Assembly (NCBI GenBank): GCA_964538615.1 | Contig: CAZIGK010000026.1 | Location: forward strand, 1 to 27,659 | Direction of reading: 5' to 3' | Length of the DNA: 27,659 nt | Source of the DNA: CAZIGK01 sp964538615 | GTDB taxonomy: Bacteria > Pseudomonadota > Alphaproteobacteria > Rickettsiales > RI-342 | Shown: piece by piece, positions 14,296 to 22,403 of the stretch | Numbering within the stretch: position 1 is the stretch's first letter | Layout: the number at the start of each line of letters is the position of its first letter | The notes under the pieces: generated by a model | Databases searched by the model: none | Seen by the model: only the letters and a program-made list of their open reading frames with translations | Told to the model about the DNA's origin: nothing | Translations under genes and position numbers: made by a program

Positions 14296-15906
14296 ATGGA
14301 TATTATCGGAACCCCCGCCCATACCGCTGATGCGATGTTTCAGGCCAATGCTGCTTACCATCAGGGATTGTTGCGGGTATTGAAAGAGCGGTTGGCGCGG
14401 GTGAAAGCAGGCGGTGGGGACAAAGCGGTTGCGCGGCACAGGGAGCGAGGAAAGCTTTTGCCGCGTGAGCGGATTGATGCGTTGCTGGATGAGGGTTCGC
14501 CATTTTTAGAAATCGCGCCATTGGCCGCCTGGGAGATGTATGGGGGGGACGTGCCTTCTGCCGGGGTGGTTGCGGGTATTGGCCGCATTCATGGGGTGGA
14601 ATGCATGATTTTGTGCAACGATGCCACGGTGAAAGGGGGAACGTATTTTCCCATGACCGTGAAAAAGCATTTGCGTGCGCAAACGATCGCACAGGAAAAC
14701 CGGCTGCCATGTGTGTATTTGGTGGATTCCGGTGGGGCATTTTTGCCGATGCAGGATGAGGTGTTTCCGGATCGGGAGCATTTTGGGCGTATTTTTTTCA
14801 ATCAGGCGCGTATGTCTGCCATGGGTATTCCGCAAATAGCGGTGGTTTTGGGATCTTGTACGGCGGGTGGGGCGTATGTGCCTGCCATGTCGGATGAAAC
14901 GATTATTGTGCAGGAAAATGGCACGATTTTTCTGGCAGGGCCACCGTTGGTGCGGGCAGCAACCGGAGAAGTGGTGACGGAGCAGGCATTGGGAGGGGCG
15001 GTCGTGCATACGCAAACCTCTGGTGTGGCGGATCATTTTGCGGTGGATGAGGAAGATGCTTTGCATCTGGCGCGCAATATTGTGGAGAATCTGAATGCTG
15101 ATGCATCCCCTATGCCGGTACGGGAGGTGCGGGAGCCGTTATATGCGCCGGAAGAAATTTATGGGTTATTGCCGCAGGATACCACCCGAACCCCGTTTGA
15201 TGTGCGAGAGGTGATTGCGCGGATTGTGGATGCATCCGAACTGCATGAGTTCAAGAAGAACTATGGCAGTACATTGGTATGCGGTTTTGCGTTTATTCAC
15301 GGGCAGCCGGTGGGTATTTTGGCCAATAACGGGGTATTATTTTCCGAAAGTGCGCAGAAGGGAGCACATTTTATTCAGTTATGCGAGCAACGGAACGTGC
15401 CGTTGCTGTTTTTGCAAAACATTACCGGCTTTATGGTGGGGAAGAAATATGAATCCGAAGGGATTGCCAAGCATGGTGCTAAAATGGTGATGGCGGTGGC
15501 CAATGCCAGAGTGCCGAAGCTGACAGTGTTGATTGGTGGATCCTATGGGGCGGGGAATTATGGCATGTGTGGCCGTGCGTATGAGCCGCGCTTTCTATGG
15601 GCATGGCCGAACGCTAAAGTGGCGGTGATGGGGGGTGAACAGGCCGCCGGAGTTCTGGCGATGGTGCGGAATCAGGCGTTGGAAAAAGCCGGAAAACCTG
15701 CCATGAGTGCCACGGAAGAGGCGGAATTAAAAAGCCCTATTTTACAACAGTTTGCAGAGCAGAGCGATATTTACTACAGCACCGCACGGCTGTGGGATGA
15801 TGGAGTGATTGACCCTGCGCATACGCGTGATGTGTTGGGGCTGGCATTAACCGTATGTCGTCGCAACGGCGAAGGGGAAGGAAAATACGGTGTGTTCAGG
15901 ATGTAA
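14296..15906 (+). CDS. mccB: Methylcrotonyl-CoA carboxylase, carboxyltransferase (beta) subunit
   Basis: The carboxyltransferase half of biotin-dependent 3-methylcrotonyl-CoA carboxylase, which makes 3-methylglutaconyl-CoA in leucine breakdown. Crotonase-like oxyanion regions are clear: VYLVDSGGAFLPMQDEVFPD, VVLGSCTAGGAYVPAMSDE and the C-terminal GGSYGAGNYGMCGRAYEPRF with WAWPNAKVAVMGGEQAAGVL. The YGMCGRAY and FAWPNA-like patterns separate MccB from propionyl-CoA carboxylase beta chains. It has 536 residues, the usual length. The frame is open to 14209 through a repeat, but family alignment and an AAGGA at 14278-14282 (a long 13-nt spacing) favour the ATG at 14296. Confidence 0.95.
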   Translation: MDIIGTPAHTADAMFQANAAYHQGLLRVLKERLARVKAGGGDKAVARHRERGKLLPRERIDALLDEGSPFLEIAPLAAWEMYGGDVPSAGVVAGIGRIHGVECMILCNDATVKGGTYFPMTVKKHLRAQTIAQENRLPCVYLVDSGGAFLPMQDEVFPDREHFGRIFFNQARMSAMGIPQIAVVLGSCTAGGAYVPAMSDETIIVQENGTIFLAGPPLVRAATGEVVTEQALGGAVVHTQTSGVADHFAVDEEDALHLARNIVENLNADASPMPVREVREPLYAPEEIYGLLPQDTTRTPFDVREVIARIVDASELHEFKKNYGSTLVCGFAFIHGQPVGILANNGVLFSESAQKGAHFIQLCEQRNVPLLFLQNITGFMVGKKYESEGIAKHGAKMVMAVANARVPKLTVLIGGSYGAGNYGMCGRAYEPRFLWAWPNAKVAVMGGEQAAGVLAMVRNQALEKAGKPAMSATEEAELKSPILQQFAEQSDIYYSTARLWDDGVIDPAHTRDVLGLALTVCRRNGEGEGKYGVFRM

Positions 15907-15915
15907 GGAGATTTC

Positions 15916-16698
15916 ATGATTCAAACCACATGTGCCGCGAATGGTGTTGTCACGATAAGCCTCAACCGGCCTGAGGTGCATAATGCCTTCAACGATGAGA
16001 TGATGCGGCAATTGACCGAGGCGTTTGTAGAGGTGGCGAACATGCCCGATGCGCGGTTGGTGGTGTTGCGTGGGGAAGGCAAAAGTTTTTCCGCTGGGGC
16101 AGACTTGCAGGTGATGCAGGCCATGAAGCAGGCCAGCGAAGCCGAAAATAAAACGCAAAGTGAGCTGCTGGCCGGGGTGTTTCATGCGGTGGATAGCTGT
16201 CCGGTACCCGTGTTGGCCGTGGTGCAGGGAGCGGCCTTGGGTGGTGGTGTCGGGCTGGTGGCCTGTTGTGATTATGTATTGGCCAGCAAGCGGGCGCAGT
16301 TTGGTTTGACTGAGGTGCGATTGGGCGTGGTACCTGCCGTTATTTGTCCCTATGTACTGGCCAAAATTGGGGTGAGTCAGGCACGGGCGTTGTTTCTTTC
16401 CGGTCAACGGTTTTCCGCTGACCATGCGTTGCAGATTGGGCTGATTCATCAGGTCGTGGAAGATGAGCTGTGGTGCGAGGAACGGGTGGATGAGCTGGTG
16501 GATGGGTTCTTGCAAGCCGCCCCCCATGCCGCACAGGAAGCCAAGCGTATGATTCGTGTGGTGGCGGGTTTGACCGAAGAAGCGGAGCGGATGGCCTATA
16601 CGACATCGCTCATTGCCCGGCTGCGGGTGGCAGAAGAAGGGCAGGAGGGTATGCAGGCCTTTCTGGAGAAGCGAAAACCCTCATGGGTGAAGGAGTAA
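15916..16698 (+). CDS. Enoyl-CoA hydratase, probable 3-methylglutaconyl-CoA hydratase
   Basis: Crotonase-family hydratase of 260 residues. The CoA/oxyanion loops GEGKSFSAGADLQVMQAM and VQGAALGGGVGLVACCDYVLA are present, followed by the glutamate-containing FGLTEVRLGVVPAVI. The position between mccB and the biotin carboxylase gene is the liuC position, which predicts hydration of 3-methylglutaconyl-CoA to HMG-CoA. The family alone would not tell this substrate, so that part is from context. AAGGAG lies 6 nt before the ATG, and only 9 bases separate it from mccB. Confidence 0.9.
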   Translation: MIQTTCAANGVVTISLNRPEVHNAFNDEMMRQLTEAFVEVANMPDARLVVLRGEGKSFSAGADLQVMQAMKQASEAENKTQSELLAGVFHAVDSCPVPVLAVVQGAALGGGVGLVACCDYVLASKRAQFGLTEVRLGVVPAVICPYVLAKIGVSQARALFLSGQRFSADHALQIGLIHQVVEDELWCEERVDELVDGFLQAAPHAAQEAKRMIRVVAGLTEEAERMAYTTSLIARLRVAEEGQEGMQAFLEKRKPSWVKE

Positions 16699-16702
16699 AC
16701 AG

Positions 16703-18235
16703 ATGAGTGAGCGGAGCATCCGTTCCCTATTGATTGCGAATCGGGGGGAAATTGCAGTACGCATTATGGCGACCTGTCGGGCAATGGGGATTCGCACGGT
16801 GAGTGTTTTTAGCGAGGTGGATGCGAATTTGCCCCACGCATGGCAGGCGGATGAAGCATACCCTCTGGGGATGGGGACATTGGCAGAGACCTACCTGCAT
16901 CAGGATAAATTGATAGAAATTGCGCTGCGTGCAGGCGTGGATGCCGTGCATCCGGGGTATGGGTTTCTCTCGGAAAATGCCGAATTTGCGCAAAAAGTGC
17001 TGGCCGCAGGTTTGCTATGGGTAGGGCCGCCTGCGGATTGTATTCGGGATATGGGGGATAAAATTGCGGCGCGGGAAGCGGCGTTGCGTGCAGGGGTGCC
17101 GATTGTGCCGGGCTATGACGGCGAGGAGCAAACCGCAGAACGATTGCAGAAAGAAGCAGAAAAGATAGGCTACCCGGTGATGATTAAAGCATCGGCAGGT
17201 GGAGGGGGCAAGGGAATGCGCATTGTGCAGCAGCCCGTAGCCTTTGGAGAGGCACTGGCTCAGGCGAAAAGCGAAGCCCGCAATGCTTTTGGCGATGACC
17301 GGGTGTTTTTGGAAAAATATATAACCTCGCCAAGGCATATTGAGGTGCAGGTATTCTCTGATACGCAGGGTAACCATGTGCATTTGTTTGAGCGGGAATG
17401 TTCAATTCAGCGGCGGCACCAGAAAATTGTGGAAGAAAGCCCTTCTACCGCTGTGGACGCCGCCACACGCGCGAAAATAACGAGCGAAGCGGTCGCGCTG
17501 GCGCGCCAGATTGGATATGTGGGAGCGGGAACGGTTGAGTTCATTATGGAGCCATCCGGCACGCTGTATTTCTTGGAAATGAATACCCGCTTGCAGGTAG
17601 AGCACCCGGTAACAGAGGGAATAACCGGACTGGATTTAGTGCGTTGGCAGTTGGAGGTTGCGATGGGCAAGCCCCTGCCGCTGCGGCAGGATGAGATTCA
17701 CGCACGTGGACATGCGGTAGAGGTACGCCTTTATGCCGAGAACCCGGAGCAGGGGCATTTGCCCTCCACGGGGCAGTTGCAGCATGTGGGGGAGCCGAAA
17801 CTGCGCGGCTTGCGTCTGGATAGTGGGTATGCTGCCGGAAATGACGTGACGATGCATTATGACCCGATGCTGGCCAAAATGATTGGTACGGGTGCAACGC
17901 GGGAAGATGCTATCCGTTGTGTATGTGCGGGTTTGCGGCAAGTGAGTTTTGCTGGCGTGAAAACCAACCGAGCCTATTTGTTGCAGATTTTGCAGCATGA
18001 AGCATTTATGCGCGGGGAAACTTATACCAGTTTTCTGGAAACCTACGGGGATGAGCTACAGCTACCACAGCCGGATGTGGACGCGCAGGCGGTTGCCGTG
18101 GCCGCATTTTTACTGGCTGGCAATGATGGGAGTAACGCATCTGCTCGGGGGATGGGGGCAACGATCTCAGCGGCGGGGGATGCACAGGTAGCCGTTTGGG
18201 AGCAAGGGAAGATCAGGGGGTTCCGTAATGCGTAA
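16703..18235 (+). CDS. mccA: Methylcrotonyl-CoA carboxylase alpha chain, biotin carboxylase part
   Basis: The biotin carboxylase domain charges biotin with CO2 using ATP. The motifs are complete: LLIANRGEIAVRIMATCRAM, HPGYGFLSENAEFA, the glycine-rich ATP loop IKASAGGGGKGMRIV, ECSIQRRHQKIVEE and EMNTRLQVEHPVTEGITGLD. It ends at residue 510, just after the carboxylase part (…KIRGFRNA), whereas normal MccA proteins run on to about 660-700 residues with the carrier domain. The missing part is in the next frame, which starts at 18228 and overlaps by 8 bases (ATGCGTAA). This is either a natural split or a frameshift. It follows the hydratase by 4 bases. Confidence 0.93.
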   Translation: MSERSIRSLLIANRGEIAVRIMATCRAMGIRTVSVFSEVDANLPHAWQADEAYPLGMGTLAETYLHQDKLIEIALRAGVDAVHPGYGFLSENAEFAQKVLAAGLLWVGPPADCIRDMGDKIAAREAALRAGVPIVPGYDGEEQTAERLQKEAEKIGYPVMIKASAGGGGKGMRIVQQPVAFGEALAQAKSEARNAFGDDRVFLEKYITSPRHIEVQVFSDTQGNHVHLFERECSIQRRHQKIVEESPSTAVDAATRAKITSEAVALARQIGYVGAGTVEFIMEPSGTLYFLEMNTRLQVEHPVTEGITGLDLVRWQLEVAMGKPLPLRQDEIHARGHAVEVRLYAENPEQGHLPSTGQLQHVGEPKLRGLRLDSGYAAGNDVTMHYDPMLAKMIGTGATREDAIRCVCAGLRQVSFAGVKTNRAYLLQILQHEAFMRGETYTSFLETYGDELQLPQPDVDAQAVAVAAFLLAGNDGSNASARGMGATISAAGDAQVAVWEQGKIRGFRNA

Positions 18236-18734
18236 AAGACTGCGGCTGCAAGGTCAGGATATTGAGGTGGAGTTGCTGGAACAGACCCGTGATGCGGTGC
18301 GTTTTATGTGGCAGGGGCAGGAATATGCCTTTCGGCTGGTGCACCAGGACGGGCGGGAACGGGTGTTGGAGCATGATCACCAGCAAACACTGGCGATAGT
18401 GGGGGAGGTTGACCGCGAGGGGCTGAGCCGCGTATGGGTGGCGGGGCAGGAAGTCACGGTGGGGCATAAACGACAGCAACGCAAAGACACGGAGGGTATG
18501 GAGTCCTCTGGTGCGCCGAAGGCGCCTCTTTCCGGACTTGTGGTATCGGTCGCGGTGAAGGTAGGAGATGTGGTGGCGAAAGGTGCCACGTTAGCGGTGA
18601 TGGAGGCCATGAAAATGCAATTAACCATTGCTGCCCCGAAAGCGGGAGTGGTGAAGCTGGTGCATGTTCAGGCGGGGCAACAGGTGCAGGAGGGGACGGA
18701 ACTGGTGACATTGGATGCGGAGGATGCAGCATGA
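18228..18734 (+). CDS. Methylcrotonyl-CoA carboxylase alpha chain, BT-like and biotin carrier part
   Basis: A 168-residue protein. Residues 1 to about 90 look like the small linking (BT) domain of MccA (KRLRLQGQDIEVELL and YAFRLVHQDG). Residues about 97-165 are a biotinyl carrier domain with the biotinylation motif EAMKM (lysine 129). It reads as the direct continuation of the previous protein: joined, they give about 675 residues, the normal MccA length. The start ATG overlaps the stop of the carboxylase frame, which would allow translational coupling. No independent Shine-Dalgarno is obvious. It overlaps the start of hmgL by 4 bases (ATGA). Confidence 0.88.
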   Translation: MRKRLRLQGQDIEVELLEQTRDAVRFMWQGQEYAFRLVHQDGRERVLEHDHQQTLAIVGEVDREGLSRVWVAGQEVTVGHKRQQRKDTEGMESSGAPKAPLSGLVVSVAVKVGDVVAKGATLAVMEAMKMQLTIAAPKAGVVKLVHVQAGQQVQEGTELVTLDAEDAA

Positions 18735-19723
18735 GTGCCGCAAAGAAAGTACAATTGATTGAGGTTGGGGCACGGGATGGCTTGCAAAATGAGAAAACCC
18801 CGATACCGACCGAGCTAAAGCGTGATTTTGTGCGGCGTCTGGTGGAAGCGGGCATGCGCGAGATTGAGTTGACCAGTTTTGTACGGCCTGACTGGGTGCC
18901 GCAACTGGCCGATGCGAAAGAACTGAGTGCGATGGTGTTGGGACAGGATTGGGCAGAGGGCGCCCATTTTTCCGCTCTGGTGCCCAATGCCCGTGGCATG
19001 GACAGCGCGATGGCTGCCGGCTTGCAGGAAGTGGCGGTGTTTGTGGCGGCCTCGGAGAGTTTTTCGCAAAAGAACATTAACGCAACTATTGCAGAGTCGT
19101 TGGTGAAAATTCAGCCCGTATTGGCGACTGCAATGCAGCGGGGAGTGAAGGTGCGGGGATACGTATCCTGTGTGTTTGGCTGCCCCTATGAGGGGCAGAT
19201 TGATCCACATAAAGTGGTGGAAGTGAGTAAAGCACTGCTGGATGCGGGCTGTTATGAAGTCTCGCTGGGGGATACGATTGGTATTGGCACGCCGGAACAG
19301 GTGCGCGAGCTGTTAACGCTGTTTCAGGCACAGGGGGTGCCACTGGAAAAGCTGGCGTTGCATGTGCATGATACCCATAAGCGGGCATTGGAGAATATTG
19401 AGGTGGCATGGCAGATGGGGATCACCCGTTTTGATGCTTCAGCAGCGGGATTGGGAGGCTGTCCTTATGCTCCGGGTGCCACGGGTAATGTTGCAACGGA
19501 AGATGTAGTGCAGTTTTTCCATGACCGGGGGGTGGAGACGGGGGTGGATGTGGCGAAGCTTGCACAAGCATCGCAACCGATTTTAGAGTATCTGGGACGG
19601 GAGAGTAGTTGCCGATTGTATGGAGCGTCTATGGGTGTCGCCAGTAGCCGGACAGCGGGTATTCCTGCCGATGCACGGCTGGCTGGTGGTTCGGATGCGG
19701 GGGCAACAGGCTTACGGCGTTAA
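18731..19723 (+). CDS. Hydroxymethylglutaryl-CoA lyase
   Basis: Cleaves HMG-CoA to acetoacetate and acetyl-CoA, the last step of leucine degradation. The DRE-TIM barrel signature is visible: EVGARDGLQNE near the N-terminus (the catalytic arginine/aspartate pair), metal-binding HVHD at 211-214, and GLGGCPYAPGATGNVATED with C244. It has 330 residues, about 30 more than many bacterial homologues because of a Gly/Ala-rich tail after the barrel. It overlaps the carrier gene by 4 bases and ends the cluster. It is convergent with the next gene, 27 bases away, with no clear terminator between them. Confidence 0.94.
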   Translation: MSAAKKVQLIEVGARDGLQNEKTPIPTELKRDFVRRLVEAGMREIELTSFVRPDWVPQLADAKELSAMVLGQDWAEGAHFSALVPNARGMDSAMAAGLQEVAVFVAASESFSQKNINATIAESLVKIQPVLATAMQRGVKVRGYVSCVFGCPYEGQIDPHKVVEVSKALLDAGCYEVSLGDTIGIGTPEQVRELLTLFQAQGVPLEKLALHVHDTHKRALENIEVAWQMGITRFDASAAGLGGCPYAPGATGNVATEDVVQFFHDRGVETGVDVAKLAQASQPILEYLGRESSCRLYGASMGVASSRTAGIPADARLAGGSDAGATGLRR

Positions 19724-19750
19724 AGGTTATTGTTGGCCGTTCGCTATGGT

Positions 19751-20599
19751 TTATGGTGGGGTCGTGCCGTAGGTGAGGGCTGCGGAGCGGCGGCCTTCCA
19801 TTTCCGTTACCCTGACCAATGCCTCCCTCAGAGGTTCCCGGCCCTGCTTTCGTTCAAAATCATAGAGAAACTCCCGTACTGCGGTAAAGCCATTGCTGGG
19901 AAGGGGGCTGCTATCCACACTGTAGTGATGGCAATGGTCACGGGTGAGCTGGAAGAGTTGTTGTAGCAGGTGGAATTGTGCCGGAGCGAAGGCAAAAAAC
20001 TGGTTTTCCAGACTTAGTTGACGAAAACTACCAATGGCAAAGCCTTGCTGGGCAAGAGCATGAGGCAGGGAGGGGGCGGCACGAATATCCAGATCGCTGA
20101 AGGCGTGGGTTTCGGTTGGGTTTGCTTCTGCACCGTGTCGGAGAATATAGAGTTTGGTCAGGTCTATTTGTTTTTCAAATAGGTGCTGTTCGGAGCGGGA
20201 GCCTTCGTAAGGGGCGCGAGGATAGAATGTTTGAAACTGACGTGTTGCCATCAACGCATCCTGCGCATAGGCCGGGATGGTTTGCAGGTCTTGCAACTGG
20301 ATGTTGTGCAGCCCCTGTTGTTGTAGGTATGTTTGCAGGGACGTGACGCATTGAGGGCTGCTGCGCTGGCTATCTACCCATAGCTGCAACTGCCAGTCCG
20401 GGTGTTCGGTGGCTATGGTGGTAAGGTTTTGCAGGTAATCCTCCGGCAGGAGGAGCGGATGTTCCTGTTCAGAGCGTTGAAGCCAGGCGTAATGAATGTG
20501 CATGAGGCCACCCGTGGGATGAGTTGACTGGATATTGCAGGTTGGGACACCGCCAAAGACAGGATATAACCGATGTATGGCATTTTTGTGTATGTTCAT
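19751..20599 (-). CDS. Possible TcdA/TcdB-like (GT44-type) glycosyltransferase
   Basis: The N-terminal IHYAWLQRSEQ, followed by PDWQLQLWVDSQ, resembles the first strands of GT-A sugar transferases of the TcdA/TcdB and Och1-like group. KQIDLTKLYILRHGAEANPT, followed by SDLDI, is placed like their conserved helix and D-x-D metal/sugar-nucleotide site. Length is 282 residues from 20599, or 250 from the alternative ATG at 20503 (MHIHYAWL), where the homologous part begins. Neither start has a good ribosome site. The donor and target are unknown. Relatives include both envelope glycosyltransferases and secreted toxins or effectors, so an effector role is possible but unproven. No signal peptide is seen. 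Confidence 0.55.
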   Translation of the reverse strand: MNIHKNAIHRLYPVFGGVPTCNIQSTHPTGGLMHIHYAWLQRSEQEHPLLLPEDYLQNLTTIATEHPDWQLQLWVDSQRSSPQCVTSLQTYLQQQGLHNIQLQDLQTIPAYAQDALMATRQFQTFYPRAPYEGSRSEQHLFEKQIDLTKLYILRHGAEANPTETHAFSDLDIRAAPSLPHALAQQGFAIGSFRQLSLENQFFAFAPAQFHLLQQLFQLTRDHCHHYSVDSSPLPSNGFTAVREFLYDFERKQGREPLREALVRVTEMEGRRSAALTYGTTPP

Positions 20600-20695
20600 G
20601 AAAAAAAGGGGGGTATTCCCTATTCAGGGGGCGTGGCATGACGGTAGGCGCACATAATGCACTTTCGATAAAGCATTGAGACAGGAGATGGTAAC

Positions 20696-21055
20696 GTGCG
20701 GATGATAACAGAATGGGTGACGCTTGGCATTGAAGTTGTCGGTATCAGTATTATCGTGATTGGGGCGCTGATGGCGTTGGGAACTTTTGTGATACGGTAT
20801 ATGACTGGGTGCGAGCGTGCTGATAGGTATTATGCATTCCGGGCTCATTTAGGCCGCTCTATTTTGCTTGGGCTAGAGTTTTTGGTCGCAGCAGATATTA
20901 TTGCGACTGTGGCCATGGAGCCGACATTAAACAGTGTGATGGTGCTTGCCGTGGTGGTACTGATTCGCACGTTTTTAAGCTTCGCGCTGGAAGTGGAAAT
21001 AGAAGGCAAACTGCCGTGGAGAAGAGGGGCAGTGGGATATCGAGGTAAAAGCTAG
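20696..21055 (+). CDS. DUF1622 family inner-membrane protein
   Basis: A 119-residue protein with three predicted membrane helices: VTLGIEVVGISIIVIGALMALG, ILLGLEFLVAADIIATVA and SVMVLAVVVLIRTFLSFALE. The blocks LGRSILLGLEFLVAADII and RTFLSFALEVEIEGKLPW are diagnostic of DUF1622, a widespread family without a known function. The start is a GTG at 20696, supported by AGGAG 8 nt upstream. The ATG at 20702 is too far from that site. It is divergent from the glycosyltransferase-like gene and lies just outside the tRNA-flanked island. Confidence 0.9.
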   Translation: MRMITEWVTLGIEVVGISIIVIGALMALGTFVIRYMTGCERADRYYAFRAHLGRSILLGLEFLVAADIIATVAMEPTLNSVMVLAVVVLIRTFLSFALEVEIEGKLPWRRGAVGYRGKS

Positions 21056-21165
21056 AAGTCTTTTCACTTGTAAGCCAGAGTGAGACTGTATGAGCGCATA
21101 TGGAAAAGGTGCTCTGCAAAGTTGAAGGTGTTTCCTCTTGGCTGCGCCGCGCGTGGCTCTATCGA

Positions 21166-21201
21166 GGCGAAGCGTGGTACGGATGGAGGGACTTGAACCC
21201 C
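21166..21201. other. Candidate att site: partial tRNA-Leu 3' end (distal copy)
   Basis: 35 of 36 bases match 23157-23192, where they form the T-arm and acceptor end of tRNA-Leu plus the bases just downstream. Weaker similarity extends left to about 21138. No tRNA 5' half exists here, so this is a duplicated tRNA 3' end, as expected at the far border of an element integrated into the tRNA gene. Confidence 0.75.
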
Positions 21202-21250
21202 GCCCGCAAAAAGCTTGTGCTCTTTGCGCCTTTAATGAGCGTGGGGGACG

Positions 21251-21371
21251 CTGCATTTGATGTAGGGGGGAAATATTCTCATATTGAGTGGTGCTCCCCC
21301 GCGGACTAAACTCGAACCGGATTGAGCAATTACAGGTGGTTATAAAAGACTGGGTGGAGATTTACAAGTCC
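21251..21371. repeat. ~120-bp island direct repeat, copy A
   Basis: About 90% identical to 22391-22514. It contains a hairpin (GGGGGG...CTCCCCC around an inner CTCA-TAT-TGAG). Read on the minus strand, GGTTCGAG is followed by GGGGGAGCACCA, much like the end of a tRNA. This copy lies beyond the 3' end of the minus-strand gene that stops at 21458. Confidence 0.8.
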
Positions 21372-21461
21372 CCGCCGCAACTGGATGGCAAAACCTTCCA
21401 GTGGGAATCGCTAAGTGTAGCAGCGGTCGGGTGTGGAATTGCAGGAAGTGAAGTGATTTAG
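21288..21461 (+). pseudogene. 57-codon remnant frame, unrecognised
   Basis: An open frame from GTG codons at 21288/21291 runs through repeat copy A and ends DGKTFQWESLSVAAVGCGIA, then GSEVI and TAG. The later half looks protein-like (IKDWVEIYKSPPQLDG). In repeat copy B the same frame is broken by a TGA. There is no ribosome site. It is probably the 3' fragment of a lost gene, overlapping tail to tail with the gene at 21458. Confidence 0.3.
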
Positions 21462-22231
21462 CCTAGCTTACGGCCAGTTCTGTCACCAAGTGAAGCAGTC
21501 CAGTTATTGCCATCCGCACGCTGGGAACCTTGTCCAACATTCTGCACTGCTAATTCAGACACCTTAATGGAACGTCCATCAATATGTTTATAAGAAGCTT
21601 CGAATGCATCAGGCTGGATTAACCGAACATCTTGGCCCTGCTGTAAAATAACTGCCCCGTCCGAGAATTGTTGAGGGGTAGCGGCTGGACCCTGAAACTG
21701 TCCACTGCCAGGAAGAAACACAGCATGGCAGATATCGAGGTCATCGCGCTTGTGGAGGCCATACGCCTGCACACCTGTGCCAGCACCTACAGAGCTCATT
21801 TTGTCTACGATGAAGCCCTTGTCAGAATTATACATATCTACAAGACCGAGGTCTTCACGGGCGTATTTCAGCACCTCTTTGATTTCGCCAAGCGACAGTT
21901 GAGTAGGATCAGAATTAAATTCATTAATTTTCGCGGTTAATTTTGCAGCTTGCTCTTCAGTAACCAAGTTGATGATTACAACGCCATTTCCATCCCCTTT
22001 TACTGCCTGATACGCGCCGTCTATACCATTAAAGAAAACCAAGCCCTTGTCACCAATCGGCTTACCCTGCCCATCAGCGATAGGCTGTCCTGCTTTCTCA
22101 CCTTCGGGATAAACCAATGGCTCACCACCATCCTTAAATGCTGGAACAGGAATTAAAAATTTCTGAGCACCAGAAATAACTGGAGTGCTTTTGTCTGCGC
22201 CAAAATCGATCTGTTCCGCTGAGATTACCAT
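21458..22231 (-). CDS. Island protein of unknown function (257 residues)
   Basis: I do not recognise this protein as a whole. It starts MVISAEQIDFGADK and is rich in G, D and Q. It contains LVFFNGIDGAYQAVKGD and an alternating C-terminal part GAVILQQGQDVRLIQPDAF, then EASYKHIDG. That last part faintly recalls PGDYG-type small domains (strand, acidic turn, KPDxFxxTY). It has no signal peptide, membrane segment or coiled coil. The frame opens at 22264, but AGAGAGG lies about 9 nt before the ATG at 22231, so I start there. It is the largest gene of the tRNA-flanked island and more A+T-rich than its surroundings. Confidence 0.7.
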   Translation of the reverse strand: MVISAEQIDFGADKSTPVISGAQKFLIPVPAFKDGGEPLVYPEGEKAGQPIADGQGKPIGDKGLVFFNGIDGAYQAVKGDGNGVVIINLVTEEQAAKLTAKINEFNSDPTQLSLGEIKEVLKYAREDLGLVDMYNSDKGFIVDKMSSVGAGTGVQAYGLHKRDDLDICHAVFLPGSGQFQGPAATPQQFSDGAVILQQGQDVRLIQPDAFEASYKHIDGRSIKVSELAVQNVGQGSQRADGNNWTASLGDRTGRKLG

Positions 22232-22364
22232 ACTTGCTTGCCTCTCTTGTTGATCGAAGGTCATATTATTCTAATAAGAACGATAGAATACCGCAAAGCA
22301 CAAAAACTAAAAGTGAAGATTTTATTACAACAAATATCAATCTGTAAAATAAGGAGAAAGACTC

Positions 22365-22403
22365 ATGCCAAACATCACTAATCGGATGAAGCTGCCTATG
22401 TGA
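22365..22403 (+). pseudogene. Truncated gene start with strong ribosome site
   Basis: AAGGAG sits a good distance before an ATG that opens a frame of only 12 codons (MPNITNRMKLPM, then TGA). The frame ends where repeat copy B begins. An excellent initiation site followed at once by a stop suggests the 5' end of a gene whose body was lost by recombination at the repeat. The 289-base gap 22232-22520 holds this and the repeat. Confidence 0.35.

Noticed and set aside
21100..21309. A 69-codon plus-strand open frame
   Set aside because: It is a translation of the tRNA fragment and repeat copy A and does not look like protein.
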